From NCBI RefSeq assembly GCF_001752365.1, contig NZ_MEIY01000001.1:3256272-3320271 (forward strand): a stretch of DNA of 64,000 bases, written 5' to 3'. The stretch comes from Marinobacter sp. X15-166B (GTDB taxonomy: Bacteria; Pseudomonadota; Gammaproteobacteria; Pseudomonadales; Oleiphilaceae). Under the pieces are notes generated by a model. It searched no databases and was not told the origin of the DNA. It worked only from the letters and a program-made list of their open reading frames with translations. Shown here in pieces: positions 1 to 10,540 of the stretch (the first letter of the stretch is position 1; each line of letters begins with the position of its first letter). Position numbers and translations under genes: made by a program.

Positions 1-56
1 CTTATTTCGACAGCGAAATCGGCAAGAGCTACCGGATGAAGGCGTGCAACGGGTGA
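1..56 (+). CDS. C-terminal end of an unidentified gene (partial)
   Basis: The third forward frame is open from the window edge and ends at a TGA at 54-56, giving about 17 residues that finish in KACNG. The next gene's likely GTG start at 53-55 overlaps this stop as GTGA, the usual sign of translational coupling, which supports a real upstream gene in the same operon. The fragment is too short to assign to a family. Confidence 0.35.
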   Translation, partial: YFDSEIGKSYRMKACNG

Positions 57-706
57 GCCTCCCCGGGATCGCCATCCAGCCCCTGAGCAGAACCGACCTG
101 ACCAGGGCTGCGACCCTCTGTGCCCGGGCAATGCGCGACAACCCCCTTCACCTTGCGGTTTTCGGCGGCCCGGATACTCGGCGACAACAGCGCCTCCAGC
201 GCCTGTTGGCGGGTTTGTTGGGCTACATTTTACGCAAGGGTGACCTGCTGGGTGCGTATCGCAACGGCACTCTGGTGGGCGTGCTGGGGCTCCTGCCACC
301 GGGCCGTTGCCGGCCCACCTGGCGCGACCTGCCCCGGTTGCTGCCGACGCTTCTGACCAGCAACACGCCCGCGGGTAGCCTGCGTACCGCCATCTGGCTG
401 AACACCTGGCGCCGCCACGACCCGGGCACACCGCATTGGCATCTGGGCCCCCTGGCGGTCGAACCCGACTGGCAAGGTCAATACGTCGGCACACGCCTGA
501 TGGACTACGCCTGCAACCGGGCGGCGGATGCTTGCCTGTATCTGGAAACCGACACGCCCGCCAACGTACGTTTTTACCAACGCTTCGGTTTCAGCGTACT
601 GGCCACGCCGGTGATTCTGACCACACCCAGCTGGCTGATGGTGCGCCCCCTATCGGATCAGCATCCACAGCCCCATGGCGACCATCATGAGGTTTTCAGT
701 CAGTGA
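53..706 (+). CDS. GNAT-family N-acetyltransferase
   Basis: About 217 residues. The central stretch HLGPLAVEPDWQGQYVGTRL is a GNAT motif A (strand plus acetyl-CoA pyrophosphate loop), followed by YLETDTPANVRFYQRFGF, the motif B region with the typical N-x-x-x-Y-x-R-F-G-F ending. The family transfers acetyl from acetyl-CoA to an amine; the substrate cannot be told. I chose GTG at 53 because AAGG at 39-42 lies 10 bases upstream and the codon overlaps the previous stop; GTG at 44 is an alternative. The 3' end overlaps the convergent Grx-MauE gene by 57 bases. Confidence 0.8.
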   Translation: MSLPGIAIQPLSRTDLTRAATLCARAMRDNPLHLAVFGGPDTRRQQRLQRLLAGLLGYILRKGDLLGAYRNGTLVGVLGLLPPGRCRPTWRDLPRLLPTLLTSNTPAGSLRTAIWLNTWRRHDPGTPHWHLGPLAVEPDWQGQYVGTRLMDYACNRAADACLYLETDTPANVRFYQRFGFSVLATPVILTTPSWLMVRPLSDQHPQPHGDHHEVFSQ

Positions 707-1393
707 GACAAATCCCAGGGGCACGTTGCTGTTGCCTCCAACACAGGCACATTTCAGCTCACGCTTATCCACATAAACCGCTTTAAACACCGATACCGCC
801 CCTATACTGCCGATGAACAGGGCAACGGGCACAGCCAGCCAGAGCATCGCCCCGGCAATCATCAACACCCCCGCCAATGCCTCTCCAAACGGATATATAT
901 ATCCGTACCGGACCCACTTTTGCGCCAGTAAGTCGTAATTGAGAAACATCGTCGAGAAACTCTCGATGTCCTGTAATTTTTGCACGGCAAGCAAACACAT
1001 GGCGGCGGCAATAAACCATTCGGCGGCACGCACCGTCAGAATACTGCCGTAGGCGGCCCAGCTCATGGCAAGCGCCATCAGCAACGACAGCGCGAATATT
1101 GCAATAACCGGTGTATAGCTGGTCTCGCCGCCGTCTTTCGCCTCCTTGCCGAAGTACGCGCGCAAGTCTTCATACCCACCGATCAGTTGGCCATCGATCC
1201 AGGTTTGAGGCGTCGTATCAACCTTGTGCCTTTCCTGAAACGTATCGGTCTGTTCACGGGTGGTGAGATGGTGGTCTTCAACCTCGTACCCCTCCCGCTC
1301 CAGCAAATCCTTTGATTTGAGGCCAAACGGGCACAGGTGGTCGTCCATCACCATCCGGTAAAGGACGGCGCGATTTCGATTGTCTGAAACCAT
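650..1393 (-). CDS. Glutaredoxin-MauE fusion, redox-associated membrane protein
   Basis: 247 residues from the ATG at 1393. Residues 1-85 form a glutaredoxin/thioredoxin fold with CPFG at 21-24, a monothiol variant of CPYC, the cis-proline element TTPQ at 60-63 and a GGYEDL glutathione-site turn. Residues 90-247 carry about four membrane segments of the MauE/DoxX-like family, with KCACVGG near 214-220, a cysteine pair usual for MauE. MauE proteins support disulfide-rich periplasmic enzymes such as methylamine dehydrogenase, but no mau genes are nearby. A membrane thiol-redox role is inferred; the partner is unknown. It is a single gene that overlaps the GNAT gene tail to tail. Confidence 0.85.
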   Translation of the reverse strand: MVSDNRNRAVLYRMVMDDHLCPFGLKSKDLLEREGYEVEDHHLTTREQTDTFQERHKVDTTPQTWIDGQLIGGYEDLRAYFGKEAKDGGETSYTPVIAIFALSLLMALAMSWAAYGSILTVRAAEWFIAAAMCLLAVQKLQDIESFSTMFLNYDLLAQKWVRYGYIYPFGEALAGVLMIAGAMLWLAVPVALFIGSIGAVSVFKAVYVDKRELKCACVGGNSNVPLGFVSLTENLMMVAMGLWMLIR

Positions 1394-1517
1394 AGCTGCT
1401 CCCTCCGGTTTGCCGGTGAATGAATCCAGTCTCCCAAGCCAGTAAAGCGCACTGCCGGTTAACCTACAAACCAACTGCAGGCGTCAATGTATGCGACTGC
1501 ATCACAGCAGGGAAACG

Positions 1518-1590
1518 GTGCCAGACACGAGCCTTCCCGGGGGTGACTCAGACGGTTTGGGGTGATTCAGACGGTTTGGGGCGCTGGCAC
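1518..1590. repeat. Tandem 19-bp repeat inside a short inverted repeat
   Basis: Two copies of a 19-bp unit lie head to tail at 1542-1560 and 1561-1579, differing at one base (GGTGAC/TTCAGACGGTTTGG). They are bracketed by GTGCCAG at 1518-1524 and CTGGCAC at 1584-1590, a perfect 7-bp inverted repeat. The arrangement resembles the end of, or a relic of, a mobile element, but there is no transposase. The rest of the 1394-1757 gap shows no convincing gene. Confidence 0.6.
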
Positions 1591-1757
1591 AGAGCTTGAC
1601 GCATGAAGACCCACAACGGCTTGCGATCTTCCATCAGCAGGAGCACAGCGGTGAGATGGGGTCGTAAAGTTTCAGGTATCGATGCGGGAGAAACGCAATT
1701 GAGGCAACTGGATTATGGCCAGTTCAGAATGGTCGCGCGGACTATTGCAGAAATAAG

Positions 1758-1848
1758 TGGCGGTGGGCCAGGGATTCGAACCCCGGGAAGGCTATTAACC
1801 TTCGGCGGTTTTCAAGACCGCTGCATTCAGCCACTCTGCCAGCCCACC
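1758..1848 (-). tRNA. tRNA-Ser (UGA anticodon)
   Basis: A 91-base class II tRNA on the minus strand. The acceptor stem is GGTGGGC paired with GCCCACC, followed by discriminator G and an encoded CCA. The anticodon stem is GCGGT/ACCGC around the loop CTTGAAA (1816-1810), giving UGA. There is a long variable arm (CCGAAGGTTAATAGCCTTC) and the T loop GGTTCGAATCC. It reads serine UCA and related codons. Confidence 0.96.
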
Positions 1849-1890
1849 GGTTTTTCACTTACAAATGCCGTCTCGTTGACAGCGGGGTGC

Positions 1891-1918
1891 ATAATACCGG
1901 ATTCGTTTTCCGTGTCAA
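1891..1918 (-). promoter_or_regulatory. Sigma-70 promoter of tRNA-Ser
   Basis: On the minus strand a perfect TTGACA (1918-1913) is followed after 16 bases by TATTAT (1896-1891, five of six consensus bases). Transcription would begin near 1884, about 36 bases before the tRNA 5' end at 1848. Confidence 0.7.
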
Positions 1919-2093
1919 CGGTTTCTGTGCAACTAAATGAATCGCATGAGATTCAGGGCATCGAGACCGGGAATATGAAAGTTCAAGGGAGCTATTTTCG
2001 ATGTTTGCTGTCCCAATCGATTGAAAGTTTAGGTTTCACCCTTATCATTGAGGTAGGATCTCTATAACTGCACGGACATCACCGGAGAATAGA

Positions 2094-2819
2094 ATGGAAA
2101 ACAGACGTTTTAACGCCCAGCAGGGTCACGGCACCTACTCTGCACATCAGCCCGCACACGCTGCTGGCGCGGGCATCAGCGCTGAAGCCACCAAGGTTTT
2201 ACGCAACACATATTCATTGCTGGCCATGACGCTGTTGTTCAGCGCCGTCATGGCAGGTGTTTCCATGGCGGTCCAGTTGAGCCAGGGTGTCAGCCTCATG
2301 TGCAGCCTCGGCGCCCTGGCGCTGATCTGGCTGGTTCTGCCGAGAACCGCCAACAGCTCCGCAGGGATCGGGGTGGTGTTTGCGTTCACCGGCCTGCTCG
2401 GCCTGTCCATTGGTCCCCTGCTGTCCCATTACCTGGCCATGAAAAATGGCGGCGTCATCGTCATGCAGGCGCTGGGTGGCACGGCTTTCGTCTTCATGGC
2501 GCTGTCGGCCTATGTGCTGACCACCCGTAAGGACTTCAGCTTCTTGCGCGGCATGCTGTTCGCCGGCCTCATCGTGGTGCTGGTGGCGGCCATCGGTTCT
2601 GTCGTGGCGAGCCTGTTTGGCGTTGCCGTCAGTGGATTCAGCCTGGCCATCAGTGCTGCGATTGTCCTGCTGATGTCGGGTTTCATCCTGTTTGATACCA
2701 GTCGGATCATCAACGGCGGTGAAACCAACTACATCATGGCTACTACCGGGTTGTACCTGAACATCTACAACCTGTTTGTCAGCCTGCTCCACCTGATTGG
2801 CGCTTTCAGCGACGACTGA
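2094..2819 (+). CDS. yccA: Bax inhibitor-1/YccA family membrane protein
   Basis: 241 residues with a soluble N-terminus of about 40 residues and seven hydrophobic segments, ending in the family's charged C-terminal tail (AFSDD). Internal features such as LNIYNLFVSLLHLIG match the conserved last helix of YccA/TMBIM proteins. In E. coli YccA is a substrate and modulator of the FtsH protease; other family members are calcium-leak channels. GGAG at 2082-2085 precedes the ATG. A strong terminator follows, so it is probably transcribed separately from the tus genes, although the neighbourhood is conserved. Confidence 0.9.
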   Translation: MENRRFNAQQGHGTYSAHQPAHAAGAGISAEATKVLRNTYSLLAMTLLFSAVMAGVSMAVQLSQGVSLMCSLGALALIWLVLPRTANSSAGIGVVFAFTGLLGLSIGPLLSHYLAMKNGGVIVMQALGGTAFVFMALSAYVLTTRKDFSFLRGMLFAGLIVVLVAAIGSVVASLFGVAVSGFSLAISAAIVLLMSGFILFDTSRIINGGETNYIMATTGLYLNIYNLFVSLLHLIGAFSDD

Positions 2820-2836
2820 TCCGTTACCCCTTCAGC

Positions 2837-2863
2837 AAAACCCCGGTTCGTCCGGGGTTTTTT
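2837..2863 (+). terminator. Rho-independent terminator after yccA
   Basis: The inverted repeat AAAACCCCGG/CCGGGGTTTT with a TTCGT loop runs straight into a T-tract (2858-2863). It lies 17 bases after the yccA stop. Confidence 0.88.
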
Positions 2864-2867
2864 GTGT

Positions 2868-2897
2868 TCAAACACCGTCGCTGATCTGGGGTATAAT
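2868..2897 (+). promoter_or_regulatory. Putative promoter of the tus operon
   Basis: A perfect TATAAT at 2892-2897 lies 37 bases before the tusD start. The best -35 at 18-bp spacing is TTCAAA at 2868-2873 (four of six). It sits immediately after the yccA terminator, where a new promoter is expected. Confidence 0.5.
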
Positions 2898-2933
2898 GGC
2901 GGCACACTCACCCAGGCGAGACTGTTGACGATC

Positions 2934-3350
2934 ATGCCCTCTCCTCGCATTCTGACCTACACCCTGGTCATTACCGGCGCACCCTACACCAGCCAGGCGC
3001 CCCAGACTGCCCTGAATTTTGCGCAAGCAGTGCTGGCCGCCGGCCACACCATCGACCGGGTTTTTCTGTACGGTGACGGCATTCACCTTGCATCTGTACT
3101 GGCAGCGCCCCCCAGCGATGAAGCCAACTGGACCCAGCGCTGGGGTGAGTTGCTGACCGCCCACGAGATTCCCGCCGTTGCCTGCATTGCCTCGGCGCTG
3201 CGCCGGGGACTGCTGGATCCGGCCGAGCAAGCGCGCTATGAAAAGCCGGCGGCCAATCTGGCCGCGCCTTTTGAGATTGCCGGGCTGGGGGAATGGGTCG
3301 AGGGACAATTACAATCGTCCCGGGTTGTGTATTTTCACAGTGGAGCCTGA
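2934..3350 (+). CDS. tusD: Sulfurtransferase complex subunit TusD
   Basis: 138 residues of the DsrE/TusD fold. TusD is part of the TusBCD heterohexamer that accepts persulfide sulfur from TusA and passes it to TusE for 2-thiolation of U34 in tRNA. The likely sulfur-carrying cysteine is Cys84 in AVACIASALRRG, matching the catalytic cysteine of E. coli TusD. The start is the ATG at 2934, downstream of TATAAT; an earlier in-frame ATG at 2862 lies in the yccA terminator and is not credible. First gene of tusDCBE-ybiB. Confidence 0.93.
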   Translation: MPSPRILTYTLVITGAPYTSQAPQTALNFAQAVLAAGHTIDRVFLYGDGIHLASVLAAPPSDEANWTQRWGELLTAHEIPAVACIASALRRGLLDPAEQARYEKPAANLAAPFEIAGLGEWVEGQLQSSRVVYFHSGA

Positions 3351-3353
3351 CCT

Positions 3354-3701
3354 ATGACCACACTGATCATCATCGATCAACCACCTTACGGCAACTGGGC
3401 CGGTCGCGAGGGTCTCGACATGGCCTTTTCCCTGGCCGCGTTTGATCAGCCGGTCGCCCTGCTGTTTACCGGTGCAGGTGTAAACTGGCTGCGCCAGGGG
3501 CAGCAGGCCGAGCTCATTGCGCAAAAGAACGTGGATCGCAATCTCAGTGCAGCCACCGTATTTGGCGTAGACCAACTGTTGGCAGACAGCACGTCACTGA
3601 CCCGGTTCGGCCTGGCGCCCGTCGACTTGCTCGCGGGGGTAGAGACCGTTCGTTTTGAACCCGCCCTGTTATCCTCCTACAGCCACGTAGTATGCCCATG
3701 A
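3354..3701 (+). CDS. tusC: Sulfurtransferase complex subunit TusC
   Basis: 115 residues, DsrF/TusC family, the middle subunit of the cytoplasmic TusBCD sulfur relay. The opening TLIIIDQPPYGNWAGREGLD resembles the TusC start with its P-P-Y/F-G motif, and AFDQPVALLFTGAGV matches the family core. It begins 3 bases after the tusD stop and its own stop overlaps the tusB start as ATGA. No conserved cysteine carries sulfur in this subunit; its only cysteine is near the C-terminus. Confidence 0.92.
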   Translation: MTTLIIIDQPPYGNWAGREGLDMAFSLAAFDQPVALLFTGAGVNWLRQGQQAELIAQKNVDRNLSAATVFGVDQLLADSTSLTRFGLAPVDLLAGVETVRFEPALLSSYSHVVCP

Positions 3702-3970
3702 CCACCTTACACATTCTCAACAAGTCTCCGGATCACCCGCGATTTGCCCTGTGCCTGGCCGCCGTGACCGGAGAAGATCAGTTGCTGCTGACCGAAAATG
3801 CGGTGCTGGCACTGGCCGACACCACCCTTACGCTACCGGCCAGGGTGGCAGCGCTGGCTGCGGATATGGACGCCCGCGGTTTAACCGGGAACGGGCTCAG
3901 CCGTTACGGAGTCGGGTTTGACCACATGGTTCGCCTGACCACCCAGGCCAGCCGCATAATCAGCTGGTAA
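3698..3970 (+). CDS. tusB: Sulfurtransferase complex subunit TusB
   Basis: 90 residues, DsrH/TusB family, typical in length (about 95). It opens MTTLHILNKSPDHP, where H-x-L-N-K-S-P is the usual TusB start. I chose the ATG at 3698 because it overlaps the tusC stop (ATGA); an ATG two codons earlier is possible. It completes the TusBCD complex encoded in the order D-C-B, as in other gammaproteobacteria. Confidence 0.9.
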   Translation: MTTLHILNKSPDHPRFALCLAAVTGEDQLLLTENAVLALADTTLTLPARVAALAADMDARGLTGNGLSRYGVGFDHMVRLTTQASRIISW

Positions 3971-3977
3971 CCACCCT

Positions 3978-4292
3978 ATGCACGTAGCACGGAACAACGA
4001 AGGCTTTCTCGAGGACCCCTGGGCATGGTCGGCTGAAATCGCCGCTGTTATCGCCGCAGAATCCGCGATAGAGCTGAGCGAAAATCACTGGGAAATCATA
4101 GAGTTCCTTCGTGACTTCTACAAGATTCATGAGGTCTCACCGCCCTCCAACCGCCTGTTTGTCAAAGCGGTCAAAGAGCGGTTTGGCGAAGCCAAGGGTA
4201 ACAGCATCTACCTGATGCAACTGTTTCCCGGGACGCCCGCCAAAACCGCCTGCCGCATTGCCGGCCTGCCCCGTCCCACCAACTGTTTATAG
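3978..4292 (+). CDS. tusE: TusE/DsrC-family sulfur carrier
   Basis: 104 residues with the full TusE/DsrC fold: WSAEIA, ENHWEIIEFLRDFY, and the C-terminal arm GTPAKTACRIAGLPRPTNCL. TusE receives sulfur from TusD on its penultimate cysteine (here Cys103) and delivers it to MnmA. It also has Cys92, exactly ten residues before Cys103, the C-x10-C pair that marks true DsrC; E. coli TusE has threonine there. The tusBCD context still favours a tRNA-thiolation role. It starts 7 bases after tusB. Confidence 0.92.
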   Translation: MHVARNNEGFLEDPWAWSAEIAAVIAAESAIELSENHWEIIEFLRDFYKIHEVSPPSNRLFVKAVKERFGEAKGNSIYLMQLFPGTPAKTACRIAGLPRPTNCL

Positions 4293-4308
4293 CGTTACAG
4301 GAGCGATG

Positions 4309-5376
4309 ATGAACCAGCCGGTCGATTCCATACTGCCCGAGCCGAGAGAGGGCGAGCATCCATTTGCCCCCTATGTCCGCATTCTGGGGCGGGGCAAACG
4401 GGGCGCCCGCTCCCTGAGTCAGGCCGAAGCGCGCCACGCCATGTCGCTCATCCTGCAGGGAGATGTGGAAGACACCCAGCTCGGCGCCTTCCTGATGCTG
4501 TTGCGGGTCAAGGAAGAAACCGCCGCCGAGTTGACGGGGTTTGTCCAGGCGGTGCGGGAGCATACCCAGGTACCGACGGGGCTGAGCGTCGATCTCGACT
4601 GGCCGTCTTATGCGGGCAAGCGCCGCCACCCCCCCTGGTTCCTGTTTGCCATTTTATTGCTGGCGCAACACGGCTTACGGGTGTTTATCCACGGTGCCGA
4701 TGGCCACACCCCGGAACGCCTGTACCTGCGCCCAACCCTGGCGGCTTTCGGCCTGGCTCCGGCCACTTCCTGGACAGAGGCGGCGCAACAACTCGCTGCG
4801 CGGCAGTTCACCTACCTGCCCCTTGCGGCGTGGTCACCGCAACTGGCCGACATCATTGAGTTAAGACCGATTCTGGGGCTGCGTTCGCCGGTGCATTCCC
4901 TGGCGCGCCTGATCAATCCGTTAACCGCGCCCGTCACCCTGCAGGGGATATTCCACCCCCCCTACGGGCCTCTTCACCAGGAGTCGGGGCGACTGCTGGG
5001 CTACCCACGCACGGTGGTCATCCGGGGGGAAGGCGGAGAGTCTGAGCGCAACCCCGACAACGCCTTAACCGTGTTACGCGCGAACGGCGCCGGGGACACC
5101 GACGAAGTCAGCTGGCCGGCCCTGTTCGAGCGTCGACACGTCAAACCCAAATCACTGAGCCTGCACCATATGTACGCGGTCTGGTCGGGGGCCGCGACCG
5201 ACAGCTACGGCGAGGCTGCGGTGTTATCAACAGCAGCCTTGGCGCTGCTGGAAACCGGTGCCGCGGCCAGTCAGTCGGCGGCGTGGGAGCTGGCCCACAC
5301 CCTGTGGGAGCACCGGGACCGGCACAGGTTCGAGCAAGCCCCGGTAGCCACCCGGCCCGCCTCGCCAGCGGTGTGA
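4309..5376 (+). CDS. ybiB: YbiB-type, anthranilate phosphoribosyltransferase-like protein
   Basis: 355 residues with the TrpD2/YbiB fold: a helical N-terminal domain (LSQAEARHAMSLILQG, QLGAFLMLLRVKEET) and a phosphoribosyltransferase-like C-domain. The TrpD catalytic motifs are degenerate. SYAGKRRHPPWFL and RPILGLRSPVHSLARLINP are typical of YbiB. E. coli YbiB binds nucleic acid and is not a trp enzyme. Start is the second ATG of ATGATG, with GGAG at 4300-4303 five bases upstream. It is the last gene of the tus operon; two seven-C runs inside it are in frame. Confidence 0.85.
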   Translation: MNQPVDSILPEPREGEHPFAPYVRILGRGKRGARSLSQAEARHAMSLILQGDVEDTQLGAFLMLLRVKEETAAELTGFVQAVREHTQVPTGLSVDLDWPSYAGKRRHPPWFLFAILLLAQHGLRVFIHGADGHTPERLYLRPTLAAFGLAPATSWTEAAQQLAARQFTYLPLAAWSPQLADIIELRPILGLRSPVHSLARLINPLTAPVTLQGIFHPPYGPLHQESGRLLGYPRTVVIRGEGGESERNPDNALTVLRANGAGDTDEVSWPALFERRHVKPKSLSLHHMYAVWSGAATDSYGEAAVLSTAALALLETGAAASQSAAWELAHTLWEHRDRHRFEQAPVATRPASPAV

Positions 5377-5394
5377 CCGGTGTGTCGCACCGGC

Positions 5395-5424
5395 AAAAAA
5401 AAAGACCGGCGTGAAAGCCGGTCT
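5395..5424 (-). terminator. Rho-independent terminator after nfuA
   Basis: Read on the minus strand, AGACCGGC-(TTTCAC)-GCCGGTCT is followed by nine T (5403-5395). It lies about 45 bases after the nfuA stop and between convergent ybiB and nfuA. Confidence 0.88.
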
Positions 5425-5468
5425 GATAACACCCAACAACCTGAAGTTGTGGTTACGCCTGAAACAAC

Positions 5469-6056
5469 TTACTGATAATAGGCATTGTCTTTCACAGAGT
5501 GATCGGTCGCGTCCCGTACCGCGGTGATTTCCGGCACCCGCTCTACCAGAGTTTTCTCAACCCCTTGCTGCAGCGTGAGGCTGACCGCACTGCAGCCCTG
5601 GCAGCCACCGCCGAACAACAACACGGCGACTGACCCGTCCACTACCTCCACCAGCGACACCTCACCGCCGTGGGACGCCAGACTGGGGTTGATCTCTGAG
5701 GCCAGCACATAGTTGATGCGGTCCGCCAGCGGTGCGTTCTCATCAACATTGGGCACTTTGGCGTTCGGAGCCTTGATGGTTAACTGGCCCCCCATCTGAT
5801 CCTTGGAGTAGTCCACATAGGCCTCTTCCAGAAACGGCACGGAGTTGTGGTCCAGATACAGGATGAATTTTTCGAGATCCACCTGTTCGTCGGTGGCCAC
5901 AATTTCGTTCGGTGGACAATACGCCAGGCACGTTTCGGCATGCTTGGTACCAGGCTGAGTCACAAAGATGCGCACACCCATGCCTTCAACATCTTGTTTT
6001 TCAATCAGTTGCGCCAAATAGTCGCGCGCGGAATCAGTTACTGTAACCAGGGCCAT
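5469..6056 (-). CDS. nfuA: Fe-S biogenesis scaffold/carrier NfuA
   Basis: 195 residues, close to E. coli NfuA (191). Residues 1-100 are a degenerate A-type (IscA-like) domain that lacks the usual three cysteines and mediates client binding. Residues 110-195 are the NifU C-terminal domain with Cys152-x-x-Cys155 in [11 protein letters not shown], which ligates a bridging [4Fe-4S] cluster in the dimer. NfuA delivers clusters to apo-proteins, especially under oxidative stress. It is divergent from metH across 195 bases and ends in a strong terminator. Confidence 0.97.
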   Translation of the reverse strand: MALVTVTDSARDYLAQLIEKQDVEGMGVRIFVTQPGTKHAETCLAYCPPNEIVATDEQVDLEKFILYLDHNSVPFLEEAYVDYSKDQMGGQLTIKAPNAKVPNVDENAPLADRINYVLASEINPSLASHGGEVSLVEVVDGSVAVLLFGGGCQGCSAVSLTLQQGVEKTLVERVPEITAVRDATDHSVKDNAYYQ

Positions 6057-6251
6057 CTCGTAACAACCTGTTCAGGTAAATGTGAGGCCATTTTAAGGGG
6101 TTTTTGAGGTTTTTTCAAAGACCGACCAATTTACTCAGTCTTTATCGGGCAACAACCAACTGCTCCAGGTCAAATCCACGGGGACGCAAAACCGCATATT
6201 TGCTATGATCCGGCTTAATTACGCTCTCCATGACTTTCGGATGTTATCACT

Positions 6252-9950
<3,699 letters not shown>

Positions 9951-9986
9951 ACAGCTCGCCACCCTCAACCTCGCCGAGGTGATCGC

Positions 9987-10211
9987 GTGCCCGATGAACA
10001 ATCCGATAACAAACACCCACCCAGGCCTGGTGGCTTTGGCCGGGTGTTTGCCAGTATTCTTTCCGGCGCTCTGGGCGTGCAATCCAGCAAGCGCCGGGAG
10101 GAAGATTTCGCCAGCCACAGCCCCTGGCCCTACCTGGCTGCCGCCCTGTTATTCACCGCGGGCTTTGTGCTGACCCTGGTGCTCATCGTGCGCTGGGTGC
10201 TGTCCGGCTGA
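9987..10211 (+). CDS. DUF2970-family small membrane protein
   Basis: 74 residues with a basic, proline-rich N-terminus, the block FGRVFASILSGALGVQSSKR and one C-terminal transmembrane helix (PYLAAALLFTAGFVLTLVLI). That combination is typical of DUF2970 proteins, whose role is not known. Translation starts at GTG 9987, with GAGGTG at 9976-9981 as ribosome site. It follows metH by 36 bases and may be cotranscribed with it. Confidence 0.75.
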   Translation: MPDEQSDNKHPPRPGGFGRVFASILSGALGVQSSKRREEDFASHSPWPYLAAALLFTAGFVLTLVLIVRWVLSG

Positions 10212-10228
10212 CCCTATGCAGCCGTAGC

Positions 10229-10333
10229 CTACTGCCCCGCAACCCAGGTCACCGCAAGGGCAACCACCAAAAATATCAGCACCACCGCCGCAATGGCATC
10301 CACCTGACTGTCTGTCCGTGTTCCTTTCTTCAT
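10229..10333 (-). CDS. 34-residue single-pass membrane protein
   Basis: A short minus-strand frame with a polar start (MKKGTRTDSQVDAI) then one hydrophobic helix (AAVVLIFLVVALAVTWVAGQ). AAAGGA lies 8 bases before the ATG, a good ribosome site. The charge pattern (positive N-terminus, then one helix) predicts an inner-membrane small protein with the N-terminus inside. It is divergent from the sulfite reductase gene and convergent with the DUF2970 gene. I recall similar 30-35-residue proteins in related genomes but cannot assign a function. Confidence 0.6.
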   Translation of the reverse strand: MKKGTRTDSQVDAIAAVVLIFLVVALAVTWVAGQ

Positions 10334-10433
10334 GGCTGACGTCCTTTTATTAATTCCGACAAGGTATGGCTACCGGTAACACTAGGTGCTGCCCGCCGTT
10401 TCGTCCACCCGCGCCACCCTCCCTTATTACTAA

Positions 10434-10447
10434 TATAGATATCTATA
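10434..10447. promoter_or_regulatory. AT-rich palindrome upstream of the sulfite reductase gene
   Basis: The perfect 14-bp palindrome TATAGATATCTATA lies in an AT-rich patch (about 10426-10475) that contrasts with GC-rich flanks, 93 bases before the reductase start. LysR-type regulators such as CysB bind AT-rich sites of this sort upstream of sulfur-assimilation genes. CysB binding is inference from position and composition. Confidence 0.35.
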
Positions 10448-10540
10448 GCATTAAATAATCATTTTAAGCATATAGGTGGCCTGTTATTCTTCTGCGTCAA
10501 TCAATGGCTCTCTTTTTGTTTCAGGGCAGGACCGTCCACT

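Noticed and set aside
1542..1579. CRISPR array
   Set aside because: The two 19-bp units are directly adjacent with no spacers, so this is a tandem repeat, and no cas genes are present.
1603..2067. 154-codon frame crossing the tRNA-Ser gene
   Set aside because: It runs through the tRNA and its promoter on the opposite strand and resembles no protein family.
6057..6251. Cobalamin or SAM riboswitch before metH
   Set aside because: The 195-base divergent gap lacks a B12-box or SAM-aptamer pattern, and it must also hold the nfuA promoter.
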